A program made the translations under genes and the position numbers. 10,410 bases of DNA from JAIUZI01 sp041594355. GTDB lineage: Bacteria; Pseudomonadota; Alphaproteobacteria; Rhodobacterales; Rhodobacteraceae. Position 1 is the first letter of the stretch, and every line of letters starts with the position of its first letter. This document shows positions 1 through 6,882 of the stretch, piece by piece. The stretch lies in the NCBI GenBank assembly GCA_041594355.1, contig JBFHMM010000142.1, positions 1 through 10,410 of the forward strand, read 5' to 3'. Below the pieces are notes generated by a model. It searched no databases and had not been told where the DNA came from. It saw only the letters and a program-made list of their open reading frames with translations.

Positions 1-1176
<1,176 letters not shown>

Positions 1177-1182
1177 GGGGGT

Positions 1183-1236
1183 CTTTCGCATCTGCGAAAG
1201 GCACCCGAGGCGACAGGCGCTTTTGCTCGCAAAAGC
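1183..1236. repeat. Twin 18-bp palindromes downstream of tuf
   Basis: Two perfect inverted repeats of the same design, eight bases, a central TC, then the eight-base complement, stand 36 bp apart (start to start): ctttcgca-tc-tgcgaaag at 1183-1200 and gcttttgc-tc-gcaaaagc at 1219-1236. As RNA each would form a 7-bp stem with a four-base loop in the tuf 3' UTR. Neither has a U-tract, so they are not terminators themselves. They could protect the 3' end of the mRNA or be REP-like elements; the sequence does not decide between these. Confidence 0.6.
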
Positions 1237-1262
1237 ACCGAAAGCCCACCGCAACACAGAGG

Positions 1263-1290
1263 GGCCGCTCCACACCGGAGCGGCCTTTTT
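1263..1290 (+). terminator. Intrinsic terminator after tuf
   Basis: A perfect 9-bp GC-rich stem, ggccgctcc (1263-1271) and ggagcggcc (1277-1285), closes a 5-base loop and is followed directly by TTTTT (1286-1290). This is a textbook rho-independent terminator. It also argues against starting the next gene at the far upstream in-frame ATG at 1223, which would put the terminator inside a coding region. Confidence 0.93.
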
Positions 1291-1312
1291 CATGCCCGGT
1301 GCAGATCCGCAG

Positions 1313-1340
1313 GTGACGCGGCGGCTGCATGAGCTATCAT
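1313..1340 (+). promoter_or_regulatory. Candidate promoter of the zntB-like gene
   Basis: GTGACG (1313-1318, four of six matches to TTGACA), a 16-base spacer, then TATCAT (1335-1340, five of six matches to TATAAT). It lies between the tuf terminator and the chosen ATG at 1364, which would leave a short leader of about 15-20 nt containing the AGGA ribosome-binding site at 1356-1359. The -10 is good and the -35 is weak. Confidence 0.4.
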
Positions 1341-1363
1341 CGGCTCAAAACCGTCAGGACGAC

Positions 1364-2347
1364 ATGCCCGAATTCCTTCTGTTCGCCCTCAGCCTGAATG
1401 GACCCGACCCCGGTGCGGCGCTGGCCGCCACCGATATCGCTCGCGCGCTGGAGGAAGAGGAACTGGCCTGGGTTCACCTTTCGGCCACCGACCCGGCCAG
1501 CGCGGCCTGGATCGAGGAGAACCTGTCCTATCTTCCCGCCCCGGTGCGCGAGGCGCTGACCGCCGAGGCGACCCGGCCACGGGTCAGCCCGCAGGGCGAC
1601 GGCGCCATGGTTATCCTGCGCGGGGTCAACACCAATCCCGGCGCCGACCCCGAGGACATGGTCTCGGTCCGGCTGTGGATCGACCCGGAGCGCATCGTCA
1701 GCCTGTCGCGGCGGCCGCTTGCCGCGGTGGCCGAGCTGCAGGCCAGCATCGCCGCCGGCGAGGGGCCGCGCGACGCCGGGCAGTTCCTGGCCGATCTGCT
1801 GGCCCGGCTGAATGCCGGGATCGTGGCCCGGGTCGACCGGCTCGGCGAGAAGGCCGAAACCATCGAGGACGGCGCGCTGGCTGGCGATGACCCCGGCGGG
1901 CTCCGCCACAGCGTGACCGACGTGCGCCGCGAACTGGCGGTGCTGCGCCGCTTCCTGCGGCCGCAGCGCGATGCCACCGTGACCCTGACCGACGGCCGGC
2001 TGGCCTGGACCGGCGGCGACAACCGTCACCTGCTGGTCGAGATACATGACGTGCTGACTCGCATGGTCGAGGACCTGGACGAGCTGACCGAACGCATGGC
2101 AGTGGCCCGCGACGAGATCGCCAGCGCGCTGTCGGACCGGTTGAATAGCAACCTTTTCCGCCTCTCGCTGGTCTCCGCGATCTTTCTGCCGCTGGGCTTC
2201 CTGACCGGGCTGATGGGCATCAACCTCGGCGGCATGCCGGGGGCCAACTCCGATAGCGCGTTCTGGATCTTCTGCGCCGGGCTCGGTGTGGTGTTGGCGG
2301 TGCTGCTGGTGGTGTTGTGGTGGTTCCGCAAACCTCGCCGAGGTTGA
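1364..2347 (+). CDS. zntB: CorA-family divalent cation transporter, ZntB-like
   Basis: Inner-membrane metal-ion transporter of the CorA (2-TM-GxN) superfamily, most like the zinc transporter ZntB. From the ATG at 1364 the protein has 327 residues, the same length as E. coli ZntB. This start is preferred because AGGA stands at 1356-1359 and the longer frame to 1223 would overlap the tuf terminator. A large cytoplasmic N-terminal domain rich in charged helices covers roughly residues 1-260. TM1 then ends in the family signature as GLMGINLGGMPG, with G-I-N at about residues 285-287, and a second hydrophobic segment (FWIFCAGLGVVLAVLL) runs to a basic tail RKPRRG. CorA proper carries GMN, while ZntB members carry another middle residue, which supports ZntB over CorA. 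The gene stands alone between tuf and the S10 promoter, with no link to translation. Actual ion specificity is inferred. Confidence 0.88.
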   Translation: MPEFLLFALSLNGPDPGAALAATDIARALEEEELAWVHLSATDPASAAWIEENLSYLPAPVREALTAEATRPRVSPQGDGAMVILRGVNTNPGADPEDMVSVRLWIDPERIVSLSRRPLAAVAELQASIAAGEGPRDAGQFLADLLARLNAGIVARVDRLGEKAETIEDGALAGDDPGGLRHSVTDVRRELAVLRRFLRPQRDATVTLTDGRLAWTGGDNRHLLVEIHDVLTRMVEDLDELTERMAVARDEIASALSDRLNSNLFRLSLVSAIFLPLGFLTGLMGINLGGMPGANSDSAFWIFCAGLGVVLAVLLVVLWWFRKPRRG

Positions 2348-2479
2348 TTGGAGTATCTGGTGCGTTTGCGAATACGTGCAGAGTGCCGGCAATTGTTCCC
2401 TACACGGAAGACGCCGTTGGCGGACTGATCGCGGTTGAGCCTGGTCCGAAAATCTCAACAGATCCGGTGCAAATACCCC

Positions 2480-2508
2480 TTGCCTCACTCCGCGACTCCC
2501 CCTATAGA
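2480..2508 (+). promoter_or_regulatory. Promoter of the rpsJ-rplC-rplD-rplW block
   Basis: TTGCCT (2480-2485), a spacer of exactly 17 bases, then TATAGA (2503-2508); each hexamer matches the sigma-70 consensus at four of six positions, and TTGCC is a common -35 form in this bacterial group. Transcription would start near 2514-2516, giving a leader of about 115 nt before rpsJ that contains a stable hairpin. No zntB terminator is recognisable between 2348 and 2479, so some read-through from zntB is possible. Confidence 0.6.
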
Positions 2509-2520
2509 CGCCAAATCACT

Positions 2521-2544
2521 CGGGGTGCGTCTTCACGCGCCCCG
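2521..2544 (+). promoter_or_regulatory. Hairpin in the S10-block mRNA leader
   Basis: The arms cggggtgcg (2521-2529) and cgcgccccg (2536-2544) pair over 9 bp with one G-U pair around a six-base loop TCTTCA, only a few bases after the predicted transcription start. There is no U-tract, so it is not a terminator. In E. coli L4 represses the S10 operon through a leader structure; this hairpin could have a similar role or simply protect the 5' end. Only the hairpin is seen; the control is inferred. Confidence 0.45.
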
Positions 2545-2629
2545 TTTGAGTTACATACCACGCGACGAGGGTGTGCGATGAGCGCCCGTCCTCCTCTCCG
2601 TTGAAATCCCCAAGTTGAGGGATATGCAT

Positions 2630-2950
2630 ATGGCCGCTCAAAGCCAAAACATCCGCATCCGCCTTAAGGCGTTTGACTACCGGGTGCTTGATGCCTCCAC
2701 ACAGGAAATCGTCAACACCGCCAAGCGCACCGGCGCACAGGTCCGCGGACCCATTCCGCTGCCCAACAAGATTGAGAAATTCACCGTTCTGCGTGGACCT
2801 CACATCGACAAGAAATCCCGCGACCAGTTCGAGATCCGCACGCACAAGCGTCTGCTCGACATCGTTGATCCGACCCCCCAGACCGTGGACGCGCTGATGA
2901 AGCTCGACCTCGCCGCTGGCGTGGACGTCGAGATCAAGCTGCAGTCGTAA
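2630..2950 (+). CDS. rpsJ: 30S ribosomal protein S10
   Basis: Small-subunit head protein, also NusE in antitermination complexes with NusB. The 106-residue protein starts MAAQSQNIRIRLKAF and carries the family core: KRTGAQVRGPIPLP, the FTVLRGPHIDKKSRDQFEIRTHKR stretch (about residues 47-70) and DLAAGVDVEIKLQS at the end. Three in-frame starts lie close together (TTG 2615, ATG 2624, ATG 2630). The last is chosen because GAGGG at 2617-2621 then has an 8-base spacing and because homologues begin with MA-QNIRIRLKAF. It is the first gene of S10 block 1, with rplC 18 bases downstream. Confidence 0.98.
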   Translation: MAAQSQNIRIRLKAFDYRVLDASTQEIVNTAKRTGAQVRGPIPLPNKIEKFTVLRGPHIDKKSRDQFEIRTHKRLLDIVDPTPQTVDALMKLDLAAGVDVEIKLQS

Positions 2951-2968
2951 TTCAGGAGGGTATCAGAT

Positions 2969-3694
2969 ATGCGCTCTGGAATTATCGCAAAGAAAGTCGG
3001 AATGACCCGGCTGTTCATGGAAGACGGCAAGCAGATCCCGGTGACGGTTCTCCAGCTCGACAACCTTCAGGTCGTGGCACAGCGGACCGCCGACAAGGAC
3101 GGATATACCGCCGTTCAGCTCGGCGCCGGTTCCGTCAAGGCCAAGCGCGTCAGCCAGGCCATGCGCGGCCATTTCGCCGCCGCGAAGGTCGAGCCCAAGC
3201 GCAAGCTGGCCGAATTCCGCGTTTCCGAGGACAACCTGATCGAAGTGGGTGCCGAGATTTCGGCCGAACACTTCCTCGAGGGTCAGAAGGTCGACGTTGC
3301 AGGCACCTCCATCGGTAAAGGCTTTGCCGGCGCCATGAAGCGGCACAACTTCGGCGGTCTGCGCGCCTCGCACGGCGTGTCGATCTCGCACCGCTCGCAT
3401 GGTTCGACCGGTCAGTGTCAGGACCCCGGCAAGGTGTTCAAAGGCAAGAAAATGGCCGGCCACATGGGCGCCGTCCGCGTGACCACCCAGAACCTCGAAG
3501 TCGTCAAGACCGACGCCGATCGTGGCTTGGTGTTCATCAAGGGCGCCGTTCCGGGCTCCAAAGGTGGCTGGGTCACCGTCAAGGACGCCATGAAGAAGAA
3601 AGCCCCCGAGGGCCTGCCGTTGCCGGCTGGTCTGAAGGTGGCCGCAACCGAAGCACCTGCGGAAGAAGCACCCGCAGAAGGTGGTGAAGCATGA
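2969..3694 (+). CDS. rplC: 50S ribosomal protein L3
   Basis: Early-assembly protein of the large subunit that reaches towards the peptidyl-transferase centre. The 241 residues start MRSGIIAKKVGMTRLF after AGGAGG at 2954-2959. The conserved central loop is intact (GKGFAGAMKRHNFGG, then a Gln-containing stretch GSTGQCQDPGKVFKGKKMAG, the region methylated by PrmB in E. coli L3). Compared with the roughly 209 residues of E. coli L3 there is an Ala/Glu/Pro-rich tail (about residues 210-241), a feature I associate with alphaproteobacterial L3. The stop overlaps the start of rplD by four bases (ATGA), indicating translational coupling. Confidence 0.98.
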   Translation: MRSGIIAKKVGMTRLFMEDGKQIPVTVLQLDNLQVVAQRTADKDGYTAVQLGAGSVKAKRVSQAMRGHFAAAKVEPKRKLAEFRVSEDNLIEVGAEISAEHFLEGQKVDVAGTSIGKGFAGAMKRHNFGGLRASHGVSISHRSHGSTGQCQDPGKVFKGKKMAGHMGAVRVTTQNLEVVKTDADRGLVFIKGAVPGSKGGWVTVKDAMKKKAPEGLPLPAGLKVAATEAPAEEAPAEGGEA

Positions 3695-4308
3695 AACTTG
3701 ATGTGATCAAACTCGACGGCTCCAAGGCCGGCGACATCGAGCTGGACGCCGATCTGTTCGGTCTCGAGCCGCGTGCGGACATCCTGCACCGCGTGGTCCG
3801 CTGGCAGCGCAACAACGCGCAAGCTGGCACCCACAAGGTCAAAACCCGCTCGGAAACCTCGTACTCCACCAAGAAGATCTATCGCCAGAAGGGCACCGGC
3901 GGCGCACGCCACGGCGACCGCAACGCGCCGATCTTCCGCAAGGGTGGCATCTACAAGGGGCCGACCCCGCGCAGCCACGGTCACGAGCTGACCAAGAAGT
4001 TCCGCAAACTGGGCCTGAAGCATGCCTTGTCCGCCAAGGCGAAAGCCGGCGAACTGGTCGTGATTGAAAACGCCGACGCCGAAGGCAAGACCGCTGCTCT
4101 GGCCAAACAGGTTGCAAACCTGGGCTGGAAACGCGCGCTGGTCATCGACGGCGCGTCGGTCAACGAAGGATTCCTGAAGGCGTCCAAGAACATCGAAGGT
4201 CTGGATATCCTGCCGTCGATGGGCGCAAACGTCTATGACATCCTCAAGCGTGACACCCTGGTGCTCACCAAGTCGGCTGTCGAAGCATTGGAGGCTCGCC
4301 TGAAATGA
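3691..4308 (+). CDS. rplD: 50S ribosomal protein L4
   Basis: Large-subunit protein whose extended loop lines the nascent-peptide exit tunnel; in E. coli it is also the repressor of the S10 operon. The 205 residues include the basic tunnel loop around residues 50-90 (KIYRQKGTGGARHGDRNAP, then FRKGGIYKGPTPRSH) and the conserved globular end. It overlaps rplC upstream and rplW downstream by ATGA quadruplets, so the three genes are tightly coupled. Any autoregulation here would have to act on the leader near 2515-2629, which I cannot test. Confidence 0.98.
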   Translation: MKLDVIKLDGSKAGDIELDADLFGLEPRADILHRVVRWQRNNAQAGTHKVKTRSETSYSTKKIYRQKGTGGARHGDRNAPIFRKGGIYKGPTPRSHGHELTKKFRKLGLKHALSAKAKAGELVVIENADAEGKTAALAKQVANLGWKRALVIDGASVNEGFLKASKNIEGLDILPSMGANVYDILKRDTLVLTKSAVEALEARLK

Positions 4309-4601
4309 GTGCCGAGGCAAAACACTATGATGTGATCCGCAAGCCGGTCATCACCGAGAAGGCAACCATGGCGTCCGAGAACGGGGCTATTGTGTTTGAG
4401 GTGGCGATCGACAGCAACAAACCGCAGATCAAAGAGGCCGTCGAGGCCCTGTTCGGCGTCAAGGTGAAGGCGGTCAACACCACCATCACCAAGGGCAAGG
4501 TCAAGCGGTTCCGTGGCCAGCTGGGCAAGCGGAAAGACGTGAAAAAAGCGTATGTTACGCTGGAAGAAGGCAACACGATCGACGTGACCACCGGTCTGTG
4601 A
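4305..4601 (+). CDS. rplW: 50S ribosomal protein L23
   Basis: Large-subunit protein at the tunnel exit, docking site for trigger factor and SRP. The 98 residues show the family pattern: KPVITEKATMASE near the start, FEVAIDSNKPQIKEAVEALFGVKV in the middle, and KRFRGQLGKRKDVKKAYVTL near the end. A GGAGG at 4290-4294 inside the end of rplD serves as RBS, and the start overlaps the rplD stop. In the classical S10 operon rplB follows directly; here a terminator comes 38 bases after the stop and rplB begins 771 bases later, so rplW is the last gene of block 1. Confidence 0.98.
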   Translation: MSAEAKHYDVIRKPVITEKATMASENGAIVFEVAIDSNKPQIKEAVEALFGVKVKAVNTTITKGKVKRFRGQLGKRKDVKKAYVTLEEGNTIDVTTGL

Positions 4602-4639
4602 TCGGGGGGGGTGAAACCCCACCCTACGCCAAATCAAAG

Positions 4640-4671
4640 GCCCCCCGCCAAGAATGGCAGGGGGCTTTTTT
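4640..4671 (+). terminator. Intrinsic terminator after rplW
   Basis: The arms gccccccgcc (4640-4649) and ggcagggggc (4656-4665) pair over 10 bp with one C-A mismatch around a six-base loop, followed by six T residues (4666-4671). This is a strong rho-independent terminator inside what is a continuous operon in many bacteria. Confidence 0.92.
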
Positions 4672-4724
4672 GTGTCGGGGCTGCGGATTTCGCGGTCCTG
4701 GGGGCAGTTAAACTTGTGAGTTTG

Positions 4725-4768
4725 TCCGTTTTGTACCGGGCCTGCGGCCGGGCTGTTCCGTTTTGTAC
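4725..4768. repeat. Tandem 12-bp direct repeat
   Basis: The identical 12-mer tccgttttgtac occurs at 4725-4736 and 4757-4768, 32 bp apart (about three helical turns), separated by a GC-rich stretch containing ggcc-tgc-ggcc. It is far more AT-rich than the surroundings. It could be a pair of regulator half-sites brought in from another locus or an insertion remnant; no gene next to it is obviously controlled by it. Confidence 0.5.
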
Positions 4769-4801
4769 AAGGCGTCTTTTGGCCAATCTCGACTGTTTCG
4801 G

Positions 4802-5065
4802 CAATGCGTCAGCGGTCGGCTGCAAACATGGGCGGAGAAGGCAGGGGGTGGCTTGATATACAGTCAATCGGGCAAGCCTCAACAGAACGCATACGTCGCA
4901 CGTGACAACCGAACGGTCCGGACGGAATGGCTCGGGCGGGATCACGTTAACAGCATTGAAGAAGTGCAAGAACAGGCCACCAGATGGCTCTGGACATACA
5001 GCAACGATAGACCACACATGGGGATCGGAGGAATGACCCCGACACAGAAGCTGAAAGCCGCTTAG
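4802..5065 (+). pseudogene. IS3-family transposase (OrfB), C-terminal remnant
   Basis: Only the last part (about 88 residues) of an IS3-family OrfB integrase-like transposase survives. Recognisable family stretches are VSGRLQTWAEK, SGKPQQNAYV, DNRTVRTEWL, and the typical end WLWTYSNDRPHMGIGG...LKAA. The frame is open from an ATG at 4763, but the first dozen or so codons do not fit the family and the entire N-terminal half, with the first two catalytic acidic residues, is missing. The third catalytic residue, expected as Glu in NAYxER, is Ala here (GCA at 4898-4900), one base change from GAA. So the piece is doubly dead. No matching left terminal repeat was identified; a right end near 5080-5103 (around aaaatgcggggga) is only a guess. 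It sits between the block 1 terminator and the block 2 promoter. Confidence 0.85.
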
Positions 5066-5112
5066 ATGCTGCTGCTGCACCCCTGCGAAAATGCGGGGGA
5101 CCTTTAGTCGCC

Positions 5113-5157
5113 GCCAAAAGAGGTTTTGGCCAACAACCGTCGCGGGGTGCATGCACC
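5113..5157. repeat. Two small palindromes in the rplW-rplB gap
   Basis: gccaaaa-gagg-ttttggc (5113-5130) is a perfect 7-bp inverted repeat with a four-base loop. ggtgcatgcacc (5146-5157) is a perfect 12-bp palindrome. Both lie between the transposase remnant and the promoter at 5199. They may belong to the end of the old insertion or to an operator upstream of rplB; neither reading is supported by anything further in the sequence. Confidence 0.4.
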
Positions 5158-5198
5158 GCCACGCGGACAGGTAAGGGCGTAAAAACCTGCTCTGCCTC

Positions 5199-5227
5199 TT
5201 GCCACACCGGGTTCGCCCTGTTATCAG
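5199..5227 (+). promoter_or_regulatory. Promoter of the rplB-rplP block
   Basis: TTGCCA (5199-5204, five of six matches), a 17-base spacer, and TATCAG (5222-5227, four of six matches). The -35 and spacing mirror the rpsJ promoter (TTGCCT-N17-TATAGA). It lies downstream of the terminator and transposase remnant and upstream of rplB, as needed for a second, independent transcription unit. A start near 5234 would give a leader of about 140 nt. Confidence 0.6.
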
Positions 5228-5240
5228 CCACCATCTTCAC

Positions 5241-5348
5241 GGCCCCGGATTCGTTCCGGGGCCTGTGACGTTTTGAGCCGGGCACCTACGGGGGCCTATA
5301 CCTATGGCCTCCAAGGGGCCTCAAACATAGCCGGGGGAAAACCCCTGG
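5241..5348 (+). promoter_or_regulatory. Structured 5' leader of rplB
   Basis: Two hairpins stand between the predicted start and rplB. The first is a perfect 9-bp stem, ggccccgga (5241-5249) and tccggggcc (5255-5263), with loop TTCGT, followed by a short GTTTTG run that is too weak for a clear terminator. The second pairs ccggggg (5331-5337) with cccctgg (5342-5348) around an AAAA loop and ends 24 bases before the rplB ATG. Between them the sequence is rich in ggcc/ggggcc motifs that could pair in alternative ways. A ribosomal-protein-binding leader is possible but not shown. Confidence 0.45.
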
Positions 5349-5372
5349 CACGCTAAACGGAAGACAGAAAGC

Positions 5373-6215
5373 ATGGCACTCAAGTCGTACAAGCCGACGA
5401 CGCCGGGCCAGCGTGGGCTGGTGCTGATCGACCGTTCGGAGCTCTGGAAAGGACGCCCCGTCAAATCCCTCACCGAGGGTCTGACGAAATCGGGCGGCCG
5501 GAACAATACCGGACGGATCACCTCGCGTCGTCGCGGGGGCGGGGCAAAGCGCCTCTACCGGATCGTCGATTTTAAACGGAACAAAATGGACGTGGCGGCC
5601 ACCGTCGAACGGATCGAATACGACCCGAACCGGACCGCCTTTATCGCGCTGATCAAGTACAGCGATGGCGAACAGGCCTATATCCTGGCGCCACAGCGTC
5701 TGGCGGCGGGCGATCAGGTGATCGCGGCGGCCAAGGCCGACATCAAGCCGGGCAACGCGATGCCGTTCTCGGGCATGCCGATCGGTACCATCGTTCACAA
5801 CATCGAGCTGAAGCCGGGCAAGGGCGGTCAGATCGCCCGCGCGGCAGGCACCTATGCCCAGTTCGTCGGTCGTGACGGTGGCTATGCCCAGATCCGCCTG
5901 AGCTCGGGCGAACTGCGCATGGTGCGTCAGGAATGCATGGCCACCATCGGTGCCGTGTCGAACCCCGACAACTCCAACCAGAACTTTGGTAAAGCGGGCC
6001 GCATGCGCCACAAGGGCATCCGCCCCTCTGTGCGTGGTGTCGTGATGAACCCGATCGACCACCCCCATGGTGGTGGTGAAGGCCGGACCTCTGGTGGTCG
6101 TCACCCGGTGACGCCCTGGGGCAAGCCGACCAAGGGTGCAAAAACCCGCAACAAGAACAAAGCGTCCAGCAAGCTGATCATCCGCTCGCGGCACGCCAAG
6201 AAGAAGGGGCGCTAA
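5373..6215 (+). CDS. rplB: 50S ribosomal protein L2
   Basis: Core large-subunit protein needed for subunit joining and peptidyl-transferase function. The 280 residues begin MALKSYKPTTPGQRG, contain the SRRRGGGAKRLYR RNA-binding stretch near residues 51-63, and the signature DHPHGGGEGR at residues 229-238, which includes the conserved functionally important His. The basic end KLIIRSRHAKKKGR is present. It is the first gene of block 2; the RBS is modest (GGA at 5359-5361, or the AGAAAG run just before the ATG), unlike the strong ones inside the operon. rpsS follows after four bases. Confidence 0.98.
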   Translation: MALKSYKPTTPGQRGLVLIDRSELWKGRPVKSLTEGLTKSGGRNNTGRITSRRRGGGAKRLYRIVDFKRNKMDVAATVERIEYDPNRTAFIALIKYSDGEQAYILAPQRLAAGDQVIAAAKADIKPGNAMPFSGMPIGTIVHNIELKPGKGGQIARAAGTYAQFVGRDGGYAQIRLSSGELRMVRQECMATIGAVSNPDNSNQNFGKAGRMRHKGIRPSVRGVVMNPIDHPHGGGEGRTSGGRHPVTPWGKPTKGAKTRNKNKASSKLIIRSRHAKKKGR

Positions 6216-6219
6216 TCAG

Positions 6220-6498
6220 ATGTCTCGCTCTGTTTGGAAAGGCCCTTTTGTCGACGCTTACGTCCTCAAGAAGGCAGAAGCCGCCCGCGAGTCGGGCCGC
6301 AACGAAGTGATCAAGATCTGGTCGCGCCGGTCCACCATCCTGCCCCAGTTCGTGGGTCTGACCTTTGGTGTCTACAACGGCCAGAAACACATTCCCGTCA
6401 ACGTCAGCGAAGACATGATCGGTCAGAAGTTCGGTGAATATTCCCCGACCCGGACCTATTATGGCCATGCCGCTGACAAGAAAGCGAAGCGGAAGTAA
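6220..6498 (+). CDS. rpsS: 30S ribosomal protein S19
   Basis: Small-subunit head protein that forms a complex with S13 and contacts the A-site tRNA region. The 92 residues equal the usual length: start MSRSVWKGPFVDAYV, the middle WSRRSTILPQFVGLTF, and GHKxxPV-like stretch GQKHIPVNVSEDMIGQKFGE, with the end GEYSPTRTYYGHAADKK. The Shine-Dalgarno AAGGGG lies inside the 3' end of rplB, and only three bases separate this stop from rplV. Confidence 0.98.
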   Translation: MSRSVWKGPFVDAYVLKKAEAARESGRNEVIKIWSRRSTILPQFVGLTFGVYNGQKHIPVNVSEDMIGQKFGEYSPTRTYYGHAADKKAKRK

Positions 6499-6501
6499 GC
6501 C

Positions 6502-6882
6502 ATGAGCAAGGATAAGAATCCCCGCCGCGTGGCAGACAACGAAGCAATGGCGAAAACCCGTATGCTTCGCACCAGCCCGCAGAAACTGAACCTGGTCGCG
6601 CAGATGATCCGCGGCAAGAAGGTGGACAAGGCCCTGACGGACCTGACCTTCTCGAACAAGCGGATCGCCGAGGACGTGAAGAAATGCCTTCAGTCCGCGA
6701 TTGCGAATGCCGAGAACAACCACAACCTGGACGTCGATGAACTGATCGTCGCCGAGGCCTGGGTCGGTAAGAACATGACCCTGAAGCGTGGTCGCCCCCG
6801 GGCGCGTGGCCGCTTTGGCAAGATCATGAAGCCATTTGCGGAACTCACCATCAAGGTGCGTCAAGTTGAGGAGCAAGCCTAA
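6502..6882 (+). CDS. rplV: 50S ribosomal protein L22
   Basis: Large-subunit protein whose beta-hairpin lines the exit tunnel next to L4, a site of macrolide-resistance mutations in other bacteria. The 126 residues include an N-terminal extension of about 16 residues (MSKDKNPRRVADNEAM) relative to E. coli (110), then the family core RTSPQKLNLVAQMIRGKKV, SAIANAENNHNLDVDELIV, and the tunnel hairpin GRPRARGRFGKIMKP (about residues 95-109). The extension looks native because it follows directly on the rpsS stop and agrees with alphaproteobacterial L22 as I know it. Its stop shares one base with the rpsC start. Confidence 0.98.
   Translation: MSKDKNPRRVADNEAMAKTRMLRTSPQKLNLVAQMIRGKKVDKALTDLTFSNKRIAEDVKKCLQSAIANAENNHNLDVDELIVAEAWVGKNMTLKRGRPRARGRFGKIMKPFAELTIKVRQVEEQA

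Noticed and set aside
1223..1363. Longer N-terminus for the ZntB-like protein from the ATG at 1223
   Set aside because: It would translate through the tuf terminator hairpin, has no RBS, and makes the protein 47 residues longer than ZntB.
1337..2488. 383-codon open frame on the - strand opposite zntB
   Set aside because: Product is Gln/His/Gly-rich with no family features; it is the antisense shadow of a GC-rich gene, and the + strand frame carries the ZntB signature and RBS.
2317..2604. 95-codon + strand frame between zntB and rpsJ
   Set aside because: It overlaps the zntB end, crosses the S10 promoter and leader hairpin, and has no protein-like features.
3418..4320. 300-codon open frame on the - strand opposite rplC/rplD
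   Set aside because: Shadow of two certain genes with no family pattern.
5241..5275. Hairpin in the rplB leader as a terminator
   Set aside because: The stem is strong, but the following run is only GTTTTG after a seven-base gap, and it stands in front of an essential gene; a leader structure is the better reading.
4947..5285. - strand frames in the rplW-rplB gap (4634-5152 and 4947-5285)
   Set aside because: They lie antisense to the transposase remnant, which has clear IS3 motifs on the + strand; no domain was seen in them.
5286..6194. 302-codon open frame on the - strand opposite rplB
   Set aside because: Shadow of rplB; no RBS, no recognisable domain.
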